The translations under genes were made by a program, and so were the position numbers. Under the pieces are notes generated by a model. That model did not search any database. It saw only the letters and a program-made list of their open reading frames with translations, and was not told where the DNA came from. DNA of 62,705 bases from Bacteroidales bacterium (GTDB taxonomy: Bacteria > Bacteroidota > Bacteroidia > Bacteroidales > Muribaculaceae), in contig JAQXRH010000055.1 of NCBI GenBank assembly GCA_029218425.1, positions 1 to 62,705 of the forward strand, written 5' to 3'. The number at the start of each line of letters is the position of its first letter. Position 1 is the stretch's first letter. Below are positions 39,001-48,149 of the stretch, piece after piece.

Positions 39001-39326
39001 GCATTTTTATAGTGAAATAAAAAATTTGTTGGCAATAATTATGTGATTTGGGTTGTTTGTGTGCATTTGTAAAGCAGATTTGGATAAAACGTTGACAAAT
39101 GTGGGTCGAAAAGGGCGAAGTGGTGGCATAATGTAGGAATTCAACCGGCGGCGGCTGAATGCAGCAAAGCCTCTGGTAACAGTAAATAGGCGCCATATGG
39201 TCGTCGCCTGCGGCAATGAATGGTTGATATAGAGGGCAATCGCAGGCAATAAATACGTGTATTGCAGGCCGTAATGTGCGGAAATATGTGGGAAATAGCA
39301 GTGATAAATGCAAATTAACAGTGGGG
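39001..39326. other. Divergent intergenic region korA / lptD
   Basis: Roughly 330 bp with no supportable gene or repeat. The two promoters at its ends drive korAB leftward and lptD rightward. Confidence 0.5.
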
Positions 39327-39361
39327 TTGGCCGTATATGATGATATTTTTGCTTATCTTTG
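39327..39361 (+). promoter_or_regulatory. Promoter of lptD
   Basis: TTG (39327-39329) and TATCTTTG (39354-39361) are 24 bp apart. The predicted start of transcription falls about 20 bp before the TTG codon at 39389. Confidence 0.6.
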
Positions 39362-39388
39362 CGGAACGAAAAAACAAGATAGATAAAG

Positions 39389-42253
39389 TTGTACAACCAT
39401 CTCCGCATATATATAATACTGATATTTACCACATTGTGCTTTAGCATGATAGCCGGCGGGAAGGAGGCTGGCTCTAAGCAGCATGATAATGGTGACGTTG
39501 AGCCGATATCGGCGCAACCGAATGATAGCGTATTGGCTGCCCGAGGAGTCCACTCCGATATCCGACCTATAGCGGTAGCCGGCGATAGCATCGTTGAAGG
39601 GATGGTGTCGGATACAATTACCGGGAAAGAGGGGATTGCGGTAGCCGGCGATAGCACTGTAGCGGAGAATGTCAGTGTCAAACCGGTGGACAACCGGCCG
39701 TCGAAGCCTTCGCGTATACGCCGCGAAAAGGTGGATTTGGACAATCAGGTCGTATTTTCGTCGACCGACTCAATGGTGATGATTGGTAGGTCGAATATGT
39801 TTATGTATGGCAACGGCCAGGTGGATTACGGCGATTTGAAGCTTGATGCGGCCCAGATTTCTATCGACCTCGACAAGAGTGAGGTATCTGCCGTAGGGCA
39901 GACCGACTCTATCGGTGAGCTGAGCGGCAACCCTGTTTTTGAGCAGGGCGGGTCGACCTACGAGACAAAGACGATGCGCTATAATTTCAAGTCTAAGCGC
40001 GGATTTATCACCGATGTAATCACCGAGCAGGGCGAGGGTTACCTGACGGGCGGCACCACCAAGAAGACCGAGGATGACTATTATTATCTCAAAGACGGGC
40101 GATATACCACTTGCGACAACCATGAGCACCCCCATTTCTATTTCCAGCTTACAAGGGCTAAGGTTAAGCCTAAGAGCAATATAGTTACCGGGCCTACGTA
40201 TATGGTTTTGGCAGGCTTGCCCTTGCCTGTGGCTGTGCCATTCGGCTATTTCCCCTTTTCGAGCAAATATTCGTCGGGGGTGATAGTGCCGACGTTTGGC
40301 GACGACTACAACCGCGGTTTCTACTTGCGCGATGGCGGGTATTATTTCGCTATCAACAACAATATTGACTTGGCTTTGACCGGGGAGATATACACCCGCG
40401 GGTCGTGGGGGCTCTCGGCGCGGTCCACCTATGCCAAGCGCTATAAATTCAATGGCAATTTCAGCATCAGTTATTTGAAATCGATATATGGCGACAAAGG
40501 TCAGCCCGACTACTCTAAGCAGACCAACTTCCAGATAGTGTGGACCCACTCCCAGGATGCCAAGGCTAATCCGAATATGAACCTGTCGGCATCGGTCAAC
40601 TTCACGACATCGGGCTATACGCGCAACGATTTGAATTCATATTATTCGTCGGCCTTCACGGAGAATACCAAGAGTTCGACTGTGAATATGACTTATCGCT
40701 TCCCGCAGTCGAAATGGTCGTTGTCGACGACGATGAACGTGTCGCAGCGCACCCAGGACTCCACATTGTCGGTGTCGTTTCCCAATGTCACCGTCACGAT
40801 GTCGCAAGTCTACCCCTTCAAGCGCAAGAAAGCAGTGGGCGATGAGCGGTGGTATGAAAAAATCCGCATGTCGTATTCCGGTCAGCTGCAGAACTCGCTG
40901 ACGGCTAAGCAGGATGAATTTTTCAAGAAGAGCCTGGTCAAAGACTGGCGCAACGGCATGAAGCATAGCGTGCCGATTTCGGCTACGTTCAACGTGTTTA
41001 AGTATCTGAATTTGACCCCCTCAATCAACTTGCGCGACAGGATGTACACCACGAAGGTGCGCCGGCAGTGGGACCCCAATTCGGCCGCCGAAGTGTGTGA
41101 TACGACTTATAGCTTTTACAACGTGTGGGATTTCGACGCCTCTTTGTCGTTGGATACCAAGATTTATGGCTTTTTCACCCCATTGCCTTTCTTGGGCGAT
41201 AAGGTAAAGATGATACGCCACGTGTTGACCCCGACAATTTCGTTTAGCGGCTCCCCCGACTTCTCGTCGCCATTCTTCGGCTATTATGGCACCTACGACT
41301 ATGTCAATGCCCAGGGCGAACCGGTGAAGAAGAAATATTCAATGTTCCCCAACTCGCTTTTCGGCATCCCCGGTCAAGGCAAATCGGGAACGGTTTCGGT
41401 GTCGCTTGCCAACAATTTGGAGATGAAAGTAAAGTCCGACAACGACTCTATTGGGGAGAAGAAGATTTCGCTGATAGAGAATTTCACAGTGTCGCAGAGC
41501 TATAATTTCGCCGCCGACTCGCTCAATTGGAGTAATATTAACACCTCGCTGTTGCTGAGGCTTACCAAGGACTTCAATTTAAACCTGTCGGCCGTGTGGG
41601 ATGTGTACACCTATCAGCTCAATTCGTCGGGCCAGCCAGTGAGGGTAAATATCCCGCGATGGAAGGCTGGTAAGGGCTTGGGTCGCCTGTCGAGCACCGG
41701 CACATCGTTCTCCTATACGTTCAACAACAATACTTTCAAGAAGAAAAAGGAAACAAAGGACACGAAGAATAGGGACGGTGAGAACGGCGGTGACGAGGAC
41801 GACAACGCAAGAATGCGCCCCGGAGCTCGACGCAACCAGGAGAATGACGATAGCGGCGGCGTTGTCGTAGGCGATGACGGGTATATGAAATGGGAGGTGC
41901 CTTGGAGCCTTACGTTCAATTATTCCATCGGCTATAGTTATGGCAAGTTCAACAAGCAGAAGATGGAGTACGACGGCAAGATAACGCAAAACCTGTCGTT
42001 CTCGGGCAACATACGTCCTACCAACAATTGGAATTTCTCAATGTCGGCTTCCTATAATTTTGACACACATAAGATTGCGTATATGAATTGCAATGTGTCG
42101 CGTGATTTGCATTGCTTCACTATGAGTGCAAGTTTCATCCCGGTTGGCCCGTATAAGAGTTTTAACTTCCACATTTCGGTTAAGTCGGCTATGCTGAGCG
42201 ATTTGAAATACGATAAGCGCTCGTCGCGGCAGAATGGCGTGACCTGGTATTGA
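39389..42253 (+). CDS. lptD: LPS-assembly protein LptD (Bacteroidetes type)
   Basis: 954 residues. An OstA-like N-terminal domain (VVFSSTDSMVMIGRSNMFMY near 125) precedes a long beta-barrel rich in alternating aromatic strands. LptD inserts lipopolysaccharide into the outer leaflet of the outer membrane together with LptE. The start is probably the TTG at 39389: an in-frame stop lies just upstream, and only this start gives the signal peptide (IYIILIFTTLCFSMIAG). The first ATG at 39446 would remove most of it. A charged insertion near 785-825 (KKKKETKDTKNRDGENGGDE) is likely a loop. Confidence 0.85.
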   Translation: MYNHLRIYIILIFTTLCFSMIAGGKEAGSKQHDNGDVEPISAQPNDSVLAARGVHSDIRPIAVAGDSIVEGMVSDTITGKEGIAVAGDSTVAENVSVKPVDNRPSKPSRIRREKVDLDNQVVFSSTDSMVMIGRSNMFMYGNGQVDYGDLKLDAAQISIDLDKSEVSAVGQTDSIGELSGNPVFEQGGSTYETKTMRYNFKSKRGFITDVITEQGEGYLTGGTTKKTEDDYYYLKDGRYTTCDNHEHPHFYFQLTRAKVKPKSNIVTGPTYMVLAGLPLPVAVPFGYFPFSSKYSSGVIVPTFGDDYNRGFYLRDGGYYFAINNNIDLALTGEIYTRGSWGLSARSTYAKRYKFNGNFSISYLKSIYGDKGQPDYSKQTNFQIVWTHSQDAKANPNMNLSASVNFTTSGYTRNDLNSYYSSAFTENTKSSTVNMTYRFPQSKWSLSTTMNVSQRTQDSTLSVSFPNVTVTMSQVYPFKRKKAVGDERWYEKIRMSYSGQLQNSLTAKQDEFFKKSLVKDWRNGMKHSVPISATFNVFKYLNLTPSINLRDRMYTTKVRRQWDPNSAAEVCDTTYSFYNVWDFDASLSLDTKIYGFFTPLPFLGDKVKMIRHVLTPTISFSGSPDFSSPFFGYYGTYDYVNAQGEPVKKKYSMFPNSLFGIPGQGKSGTVSVSLANNLEMKVKSDNDSIGEKKISLIENFTVSQSYNFAADSLNWSNINTSLLLRLTKDFNLNLSAVWDVYTYQLNSSGQPVRVNIPRWKAGKGLGRLSSTGTSFSYTFNNNTFKKKKETKDTKNRDGENGGDEDDNARMRPGARRNQENDDSGGVVVGDDGYMKWEVPWSLTFNYSIGYSYGKFNKQKMEYDGKITQNLSFSGNIRPTNNWNFSMSASYNFDTHKIAYMNCNVSRDLHCFTMSASFIPVGPYKSFNFHISVKSAMLSDLKYDKRSSRQNGVTWY

Positions 42254-42262
42254 TGCGAAATT

Positions 42263-42296
42263 TTGGCCGGGAGATGTAACTTTTTTGATATCTTTG
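42263..42296 (+). promoter_or_regulatory. Promoter of the small secreted protein gene
   Basis: TTG (42263-42265) and TATCTTTG (42289-42296) with 23 bp between, 49 bp before the ATG. It starts right behind the lptD stop, so this gene is transcribed independently. Confidence 0.6.
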
Positions 42297-42345
42297 CGTC
42301 TAATTGGTGAAAGAAATATTTTTAGAAATCTAAAAAACCATAATT

Positions 42346-42753
42346 ATGAAAAAAATTTTGATGATGATGATTGTAGCATTGGCTACAGTCTCAGTAAAGG
42401 CAATCACTGTTGATGAAGCTTACAACAAGATAGCAGCTATCGATGGCGTAGCTATCTCCGATGTTCCTGAATATGACTGCACTAAGGAAGGCATGGATTG
42501 GGGTAAAGTCGCTATGTTCATAGGCGCGTCGCAGTCCACTCTCGACGAAGTAGAAAAGGTATTGGCCGAAATTACCGACGAGGTGGTCGTTGACCAAACT
42601 GCCCAGGGTAACAACAAGGTAGTCGGCTTTGCTGCCAAGCAGGAAGATGGCCGCACCCGTGCCCTTATCAGCGTGAATATGCCTAATGCCGGCATCGTGG
42701 TTGTCTATGCCCAGGGTGGCGACGACGTTGTGTCGGGCATGAATATCAATTGA
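42346..42753 (+). CDS. Small secreted protein of unknown function
   Basis: 135 residues with a signal peptide (MKKILMMMIVALATVSVKA). The mature part is an acidic alpha/beta domain without cysteines in pairs or recognised motifs. It has its own promoter and terminator (42871-42905). A resemblance to small Bacteroidetes DUF4252-like secreted proteins is possible but I cannot confirm it. Confidence 0.7.
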   Translation: MKKILMMMIVALATVSVKAITVDEAYNKIAAIDGVAISDVPEYDCTKEGMDWGKVAMFIGASQSTLDEVEKVLAEITDEVVVDQTAQGNNKVVGFAAKQEDGRTRALISVNMPNAGIVVVYAQGGDDVVSGMNIN

Positions 42754-42828
42754 CATATTTCAGCCGCCTCACAATAGCATTTCCGTGCTATTATTATAGC
42801 CGCTCGCTTCGCCCCGGTCCACGTAATA

Positions 42829-42850
42829 GGACCAGAAGCAAAAGTCGGTT
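42829..42850 (+). repeat. Dispersed GGACCAGA-GCAAAAGTCGGTT element
   Basis: It matches 20889-20910 in reverse orientation with one difference, and the inner GCAAAAGTCGGTT matches 33416-33428. All three lie in intergenic DNA next to hairpins. Confidence 0.6.
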
Positions 42851-42870
42851 GAAGTGTAAATAATATAAAA

Positions 42871-42905
42871 GCGGTGGGTCAAAACATGAGATTTTGGCCC
42901 ACCGC
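42871..42905. terminator. Bidirectional terminator between the small secreted gene and panB
   Basis: GCGGTGGGTCAAAA pairs with TTTTGGCCCACCGC, one wobble pair, with A- and T-runs outside. It is a variant of the recurrent terminator family. Confidence 0.75.
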
Positions 42906-42937
42906 TTTTGGTGTAAATATGCTAACTTAAAAACTTA

Positions 42938-43759
42938 CTAATACTGCTCCGATGCGTTGGGGAAGTCGCAAGCTTTCACATCGTTGATGTAGCTCTTGAC
43001 TGCTGTGTCGATGACCGTGGCAAGGTCGGCATACCGACGTAGGAATTTCGGCGAAAAGCCTTTGTTGATACCGAGCATGTCGTGCATCACTAATACCTGG
43101 CCGTCGCATCCGCTCCCGGCGCCGATGCCTATCACGGGGATTGTAAGCGCCGATGCCACTTTCTCTGCTAAGGCGGCGGGGATTTTCTCCAATACTAATG
43201 CGAAGCAACCAATCTCTTCAAGCATCTTGGCGTCGCTGATGAGGCGTTGCGCTTCGGCCTCCTCCTTGGCGCGTACGGCGTAGGTGCCAAACTTGTTGAT
43301 TGACTGCGGCGTAAGACCTAAGTGCCCCATTACGGGTATACCGGCGCATAAAATTCGTTCTATCGACTCGCGAATTTCCTGGCCCCCTTCCATTTTCACT
43401 GCCTCGGCATGCGATTCCTTCATGATGCGTATTGCCGATGCAAGCGCCTCTTTTGAGTTCCCTTGATACGTGCCGAAGGGCATATCCACAACCACCAATG
43501 CTCTATTCACCCCCTTTACCACGCTTTTGGCATGGTAAATCATTTGGTCCAAGGTCATTGGCAATGTCGTTACATTGCCTGCCATGACGTTGGATGCAGA
43601 GTCGCCTACCAATATCACGTCCATGCCGGCCTCGTCGATGAGGCGTGCCATTGAATAGTCGTAGGCGGTGAGCATTGCTATCTTTTCGTTGCGTTGCTTC
43701 ATTTCGGTCAACCGTAATGTGGTGACCTTGCGTTGGTTATCTGTAGTATTTGTTGACAT
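42938..43759 (-). CDS. panB: 3-methyl-2-oxobutanoate hydroxymethyltransferase
   Basis: About 273 residues from the ATG at 43759 (MSTNTTDN). The frame is open to 43822, but the promoter element at 43820-43827 makes that impossible. It adds a hydroxymethyl group from methylene-tetrahydrofolate to 2-oxoisovalerate, the first step to pantothenate. Signatures: [31 protein letters not shown], and [20 protein letters not shown] near the active site. No other pan gene is nearby. Confidence 0.96.
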   Translation of the reverse strand: MSTNTTDNQRKVTTLRLTEMKQRNEKIAMLTAYDYSMARLIDEAGMDVILVGDSASNVMAGNVTTLPMTLDQMIYHAKSVVKGVNRALVVVDMPFGTYQGNSKEALASAIRIMKESHAEAVKMEGGQEIRESIERILCAGIPVMGHLGLTPQSINKFGTYAVRAKEEAEAQRLISDAKMLEEIGCFALVLEKIPAALAEKVASALTIPVIGIGAGSGCDGQVLVMHDMLGINKGFSPKFLRRYADLATVIDTAVKSYINDVKACDFPNASEQY

Positions 43760-43819
43760 GGTTATTCTGTATTTATTGTTTTGGGTATAAATTTTGCATA
43801 TACATTTTTTTATTCGATG

Positions 43820-43827
43820 CAAAGGTA
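43820..43827 (-). promoter_or_regulatory. -7 promoter element of panB
   Basis: CAAAGGTA reads TACCTTTG on the minus strand, about 60 bp ahead of the panB ATG. Confidence 0.65.
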
Positions 43828-43924
43828 ATACTTTTAATACATTTTACCTAAGTTGCGCTTAAAAATCGGTCGCGGCCGCTGCGTCAAATGGGATATCGCT
43901 CGCCGATGTGTAAGCAAACGGCTC

Positions 43925-44836
43925 TTAGCGGTTGTTGCGCGGATGGTGGGAAAGGATTTCGGTGCGCAGGAATGAGCGGTCGATGTGGAGATACACTTCG
44001 GTAGTGGAAATGGATTCGTGTCCCAACATCTGTTGGATAGCGCGTAGGTTGGCTCCCCCCTCAAGTAGGTGGGTGGCAAATGAATGGCGCAACGTGTGGG
44101 GCGATATCTCTTTGTTGATGCCGGCTGCTTCGGCGAGCCCGCTCACTATATAGTATATCATCATGCGTGTCAATCTGCCGCCGCGACGGCTTAGAAACAA
44201 TATGTTGCTTTCGCCGGGCTTTATTTTGACTTCGCCACGCTCTTTTAGGTAGTCTTTGATGGCGTCGATGGTGGTCTGAGCCATTGGCACGAGGCGCTCC
44301 TTGTCGCCTTTACCTCTCACTATCAAGTATTGCTCGTCGGCGTAAATACGTGATATTTCGAGGTTTACCAATTCCGATACACGCAGTCCGCAACCATAAA
44401 GCGTCTCTATGATGGCCCTATTGCGTATCCCTTCATATTTTGACATGTCGATGGCTTCGGTCATCGCGTCGATTTCCTCCACCGATAGCACTTCGGGAAG
44501 TTTCCGGCCTATGTGGGGCCCTTCAAGCAGTTGGGTAGGGTCGCTGTCGATATAGTCCTCTCGCCTAAGCCAGTGGAAGAACGATTTGACTCCTGAAATT
44601 ATGCGGGCGAGTGTGCGCTCGGCAATGCCCAAGTCGAAGCATACGGCGGCGAATTGCTGCATGTCGGGCAACGTGATTTTGTCGACCGATAGCCCGGCGT
44701 CGTAGCTAAAGCGGAGCAGCTTGCGCACGTCCTCTGCGTAGGCATCTACCGTGTTGGCTGCCATGCCGCGTTCAAGTCGCAGGTGCATGGTGAAGCGGTT
44801 GAGCAATTCCTCGGATGATGGTAACACTCTGCCCAC
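43925..44836 (-). CDS. xerD: XerC/XerD-type tyrosine recombinase
   Basis: 303 residues, the normal Xer length. An N-terminal SAM-like DNA-binding domain is followed by the catalytic domain with the full set of residues: R in GCGLRVSELV (near 152), the lysine of RGKGDKERLVP, HTLRHSFATH (near 245-254), the histidine in MLGHESISTTE and the tyrosine in VYLHIDR (near 281). Xer proteins resolve chromosome dimers at dif; single or paired Xer proteins occur in Bacteroidetes. The gene is the last of the yfhO-hypothetical-xerD unit (10-bp gap), close to the crossover in strand composition. No dif site was recognised. Confidence 0.9.
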   Translation of the reverse strand: MGRVLPSSEELLNRFTMHLRLERGMAANTVDAYAEDVRKLLRFSYDAGLSVDKITLPDMQQFAAVCFDLGIAERTLARIISGVKSFFHWLRREDYIDSDPTQLLEGPHIGRKLPEVLSVEEIDAMTEAIDMSKYEGIRNRAIIETLYGCGLRVSELVNLEISRIYADEQYLIVRGKGDKERLVPMAQTTIDAIKDYLKERGEVKIKPGESNILFLSRRGGRLTRMMIYYIVSGLAEAAGINKEISPHTLRHSFATHLLEGGANLRAIQQMLGHESISTTEVYLHIDRSFLRTEILSHHPRNNR

Positions 44837-44846
44837 GTCGTCAAGC

Positions 44847-45380
44847 TTATTTGATTACGATTTTAAACGATTGCCGCGGCAGGTGGGCGTAGCGGCATAG
44901 CAAGCCTATGCGGTAGTCGCTGAAGTCCATGCCGCGCTCGCTCGCCGACGTGAGGCTGTGCCAAAGGCTTCGCATCGGCTCTTTGTCGACACGCGATATA
45001 AGTATTGTATCGGCTTCGTCGGCGATGACGGGTTTGCCGCTCGGGCTGTCGACGATGGTCATGTCGGCTTTGCCGTTGTCCACGATGGCTATGCTACGGT
45101 CTATCTCTCTTATGATGCTCCCTATGGTTCGCTCTGCGGCGTCGCTATCGGCTACGATGGCTATGCTTCGGGGCTTGAGATGCTCTATGCAGCGGCACAT
45201 GGTGGCGGCGAAGTGCTTGTCGAGGCATCCGAGTGCCGCCAATTCCGCTTCATGCCCGGCGGCTCCCTTCTTGCACAGCGCTTCGGTCACCATGGCGTAG
45301 GCAAACGGTGAGTGTATTCCGAAACCGCCACCGCGCCAGCGCCGTTTGGGCCATGTGAGCATCCTCCGCAACGCTATCAT
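44847..45380 (-). CDS. Hypothetical protein with GIHSPF motif
   Basis: 177 residues. The N-terminus GGFGIHSPFAYAMV resembles the opening of small Bacteroidetes proteins annotated as SAM-dependent methyltransferase-like, but no clear SAM-binding glycine motif is visible (ALGCLDKHF... IAIVADSDAAERTIGSI could be a Rossmann-like remnant). The function is unknown. The start overlaps the yfhO stop as ATGA and xerD follows after 10 bp, so it belongs to that unit. Confidence 0.65.
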   Translation of the reverse strand: MIALRRMLTWPKRRWRGGGFGIHSPFAYAMVTEALCKKGAAGHEAELAALGCLDKHFAATMCRCIEHLKPRSIAIVADSDAAERTIGSIIREIDRSIAIVDNGKADMTIVDSPSGKPVIADEADTILISRVDKEPMRSLWHSLTSASERGMDFSDYRIGLLCRYAHLPRQSFKIVIK

Positions 45381-47971
45381 TGCTCGTCCTCTTTGCGGCG
45401 TGTAAGGCTATATGCTATGGCTGCGACTACCAGCAAGTAGATGACGATGACCGACACGGTTGCCACGCTTACTGTGGTGTGAACTGATTGCGGGTCGAAT
45501 GTCATGGCTATCTTATGGCTGCCGGATGGTATCACCATGGCTCGCAACACGTAGTTCACGCGGCCTATTTCGGCAGGCTTGCCGTCGATTGTCGCTTCCC
45601 ATCCCCATGGGAAATACACCTCGGAGAATACTGCCACGCGCGATGTGGTTGTGTTCGTCTTGTATGTCAGACGGTTGGGGGCGTAGCTGGTGAGGGTGAT
45701 GACGTCGGTGCTGTCGCCGGGGGCTGCTTGCCCGAGTATTCCTTCCATCGTTTTGTCTGCTACGGCTTCCACTTCGGGCATCAACGTGCCGAGTGCCGCT
45801 ATTTCGGCATTGGCATTGTCGACGTAGCTTATGCTGTCGACAAACCATGCGTTGCCCAGTGCGGCGTCATTCTCGTAGATCTGTCCTCCCGCTACTATGT
45901 ATCGTGCATTGAGCATGTTGAGCACTGGCTCGGTGGTGATTGCTCCGGAGTTGATAAGGTCGTTGTAGCGGCCCAGTTTGGCTGCGTGATATCCGCCGAT
46001 TGTCTTGTGGAAATATGACGGCTTGGCGTCTCCGAATCGGTCGAAGTCGGCTACTCTATAGTTGGGGTCGCGGTCCTTGAGTATCTCTGTGTCGACCGGC
46101 GTGGGCGATATGGCTTCTATTGATGAGCTCAGGTCGGGCACGAAGAAGCAGTCGTGGCTCAAGTATCGCTTGTTCACTCCGTAAAGGTCGATGAGCACTA
46201 ATACGCCGATGGCGCCTACCGAGGCTATGGTGCTACTACGCTTGTTCTTGAGCAGGTTGAAGCGCCATATCCCCACGGCTCCCATGCCGAGCACAAGGAA
46301 TATTAGCGATCGTAGGCAGTCGTTCCTTACCAACGACAAGTGGAGCTCTTCTACGGCATTGCGTATCTTGGGGTTGTCGATGCTCGCCTGTTGCACTATT
46401 TCCTGGTCGTAGCCTTGCGCGGTAAGTTGCTGTGCGATGTATTGCGAATTGCGTATCTCGCTCTCTTCGTTGTAGCCGGCTCCGAACATCCCGGGGTTGA
46501 GCACTCCCAATAGACATATTATGCCGACTATGCCAAACCCTACGGCAAGGGCTTTGTCTCCTTTGCTCTTGAGGAATTTTGCCGGCTGTGATGCTTTGTC
46601 GGCAACGGGGAGTGGGGTAGTGGTGCCGCTGTAAAGCCGGTAGAGGCCTATGATGGCGAGCACCGGTATGATGAATTCTGCCACGACAAGGATGCTCTCC
46701 ACGGTGCGGAATTTGCTGTACATCGGCACATAGTCTATGAACAGGTCGGTGAACCATTGGCAGTTGCGCCCCCACGATAGCAATATGGTGATTACCAATA
46801 CTATAAGCAACCCCCATTTCACCGGACCGCGCACCACTATGCATCCCACTATGAACAATGCGAAGATGATGACGCCTACATATACCGGCCCGTTGGTTAG
46901 CTCCGGCTCGCCGAAATATTGCGTGGAATAGTTGAGGTAGAGGTCGACAAACGGGTCGTCGCTATATTTTGATGCGCCGTCGAGCTCGGCAAGCGACATC
47001 GATCGCAGGCTGCCGGCCTCGGGGCGCACCGAGGCCCCTCCTTTCACGTCGGGGATGAACAGCGATAGTGTCTCGCTCCGCCCATAGGAATACTGCGTGA
47101 TGTAGTCGCGCTTCATCCTATCGGCTGTCGCGGGGTCGTTGTTGTCGATTTCGCTCTGCTCGCGTTGCGTCTCCTTGGCATATTTCGATGTGTGGTAAAG
47201 CGACGGCAGATTGGCGCCTATGGCAAGCACTGCGGCCACGGCAAGCGATGCCGTTGCCACGCCCCACTGCTTCACCTTCCTATCCTTGATGGATTTTACA
47301 AGATATGCAATGACGAGGGCCACAATGACGAAGATGAAGTAGTAGCTCATCTGTATATGGTTGGCATTGAGCTGCATCATGGCGAATATTGATGCCATAG
47401 CTGCCCCCGATAGGTAGCGCCCTCTGTATGCAAGCACTATACCGGCTATCGTCGGCGGTATGTAGGCAAGGGTCACAAATTTCCATATATGACCGGCCCC
47501 GATTATGATGATGAAATACGTGGAGAATCCCCATGCTATCGCTCCGATTAGCCCGTACTCCCATTTCACCTTCATTGCCAGCATCAGTATCATAAATCCT
47601 ACCATCATCATAAACAGCAAGTTGGATGGCGATGGTAGCCCTAAGCCATATACTTTGGTTATCCACGAGAATAATGCATTCGACGGGTAGGAGGGCGATA
47701 TCTGGAATGTCGGCATTCCTGAAAATAGGGCATTGGTCCATCGGCTTTGCTCCCCGGTAGCCTCCTCATATTGCTTTATCTCCTGTCCGTTGGCCATACC
47801 CTGCAACATGTCCTGCTGCCGAAGCTCGTTCCCCTCGAAATTGTCGGGGTAGAAAAACGCTATCGATATGATGGCCATTACGACAACTGAGAACACAAAT
47901 CCCCGTGCCTGTCGGTCGTGTATCAATCTTTTCAATCCCGATGCTATATCAGTCAATGATGGTAATCGCAT
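45377..47971 (-). CDS. YfhO-family multi-pass membrane protein
   Basis: 864 residues with about 13 membrane segments, then a periplasmic-looking C-terminal domain (NYVLRAMVIPSGSHKIAMTF) and a last membrane helix before RRKEDEQ. YfhO proteins are GT-C-like membrane proteins; some act in glycosylation of teichoic acid or envelope polymers, and the Bacteroidetes forms are uncharacterised. MNQFEGNEL-type N-terminal loop residues (FYPDNFEGNELRQQDM) fit the family. It has its own promoter at 47997-48004. Confidence 0.85.
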   Translation of the reverse strand: MRLPSLTDIASGLKRLIHDRQARGFVFSVVVMAIISIAFFYPDNFEGNELRQQDMLQGMANGQEIKQYEEATGEQSRWTNALFSGMPTFQISPSYPSNALFSWITKVYGLGLPSPSNLLFMMMVGFMILMLAMKVKWEYGLIGAIAWGFSTYFIIIIGAGHIWKFVTLAYIPPTIAGIVLAYRGRYLSGAAMASIFAMMQLNANHIQMSYYFIFVIVALVIAYLVKSIKDRKVKQWGVATASLAVAAVLAIGANLPSLYHTSKYAKETQREQSEIDNNDPATADRMKRDYITQYSYGRSETLSLFIPDVKGGASVRPEAGSLRSMSLAELDGASKYSDDPFVDLYLNYSTQYFGEPELTNGPVYVGVIIFALFIVGCIVVRGPVKWGLLIVLVITILLSWGRNCQWFTDLFIDYVPMYSKFRTVESILVVAEFIIPVLAIIGLYRLYSGTTTPLPVADKASQPAKFLKSKGDKALAVGFGIVGIICLLGVLNPGMFGAGYNEESEIRNSQYIAQQLTAQGYDQEIVQQASIDNPKIRNAVEELHLSLVRNDCLRSLIFLVLGMGAVGIWRFNLLKNKRSSTIASVGAIGVLVLIDLYGVNKRYLSHDCFFVPDLSSSIEAISPTPVDTEILKDRDPNYRVADFDRFGDAKPSYFHKTIGGYHAAKLGRYNDLINSGAITTEPVLNMLNARYIVAGGQIYENDAALGNAWFVDSISYVDNANAEIAALGTLMPEVEAVADKTMEGILGQAAPGDSTDVITLTSYAPNRLTYKTNTTTSRVAVFSEVYFPWGWEATIDGKPAEIGRVNYVLRAMVIPSGSHKIAMTFDPQSVHTTVSVATVSVIVIYLLVVAAIAYSLTRRKEDEQ

Positions 47972-47996
47972 ATTTCTTATATATTTATTATTTTCG

Positions 47997-48004
47997 CAAA
48001 GTTA
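47997..48004 (-). promoter_or_regulatory. -7 promoter element of the yfhO-xerD unit
   Basis: CAAAGTTA reads TAACTTTG on the minus strand, 25 bp ahead of the start codon. Confidence 0.6.
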
Positions 48005-48086
48005 CTAATTTTAGTTGATACACTCCACTCGACGATGCCAAAATATCTCTTCCATCCCTCGCGCTCAGGGCGTTTTTGTGCTCGTA

Positions 48087-48119
48087 TTGACGCTATTTTA
48101 TTGATTTTTTGTATCTTTG
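48087..48119 (+). promoter_or_regulatory. Promoter of argS
   Basis: TTG (48087-48089) and TATCTTTG (48112-48119) are 22 bp apart, 30 bp before the argS ATG. It is divergent from the yfhO promoter. Confidence 0.65.
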
Positions 48120-48149
48120 CAATCTAAAAATTATTAAACCAATAGTGAA

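Noticed and set aside
37115-39313. A longer N-terminus for korA
   Set aside because: The extra 119 residues are cysteine- and aromatic-rich with no KorA similarity, and they span the promoter element at 38993-39000.
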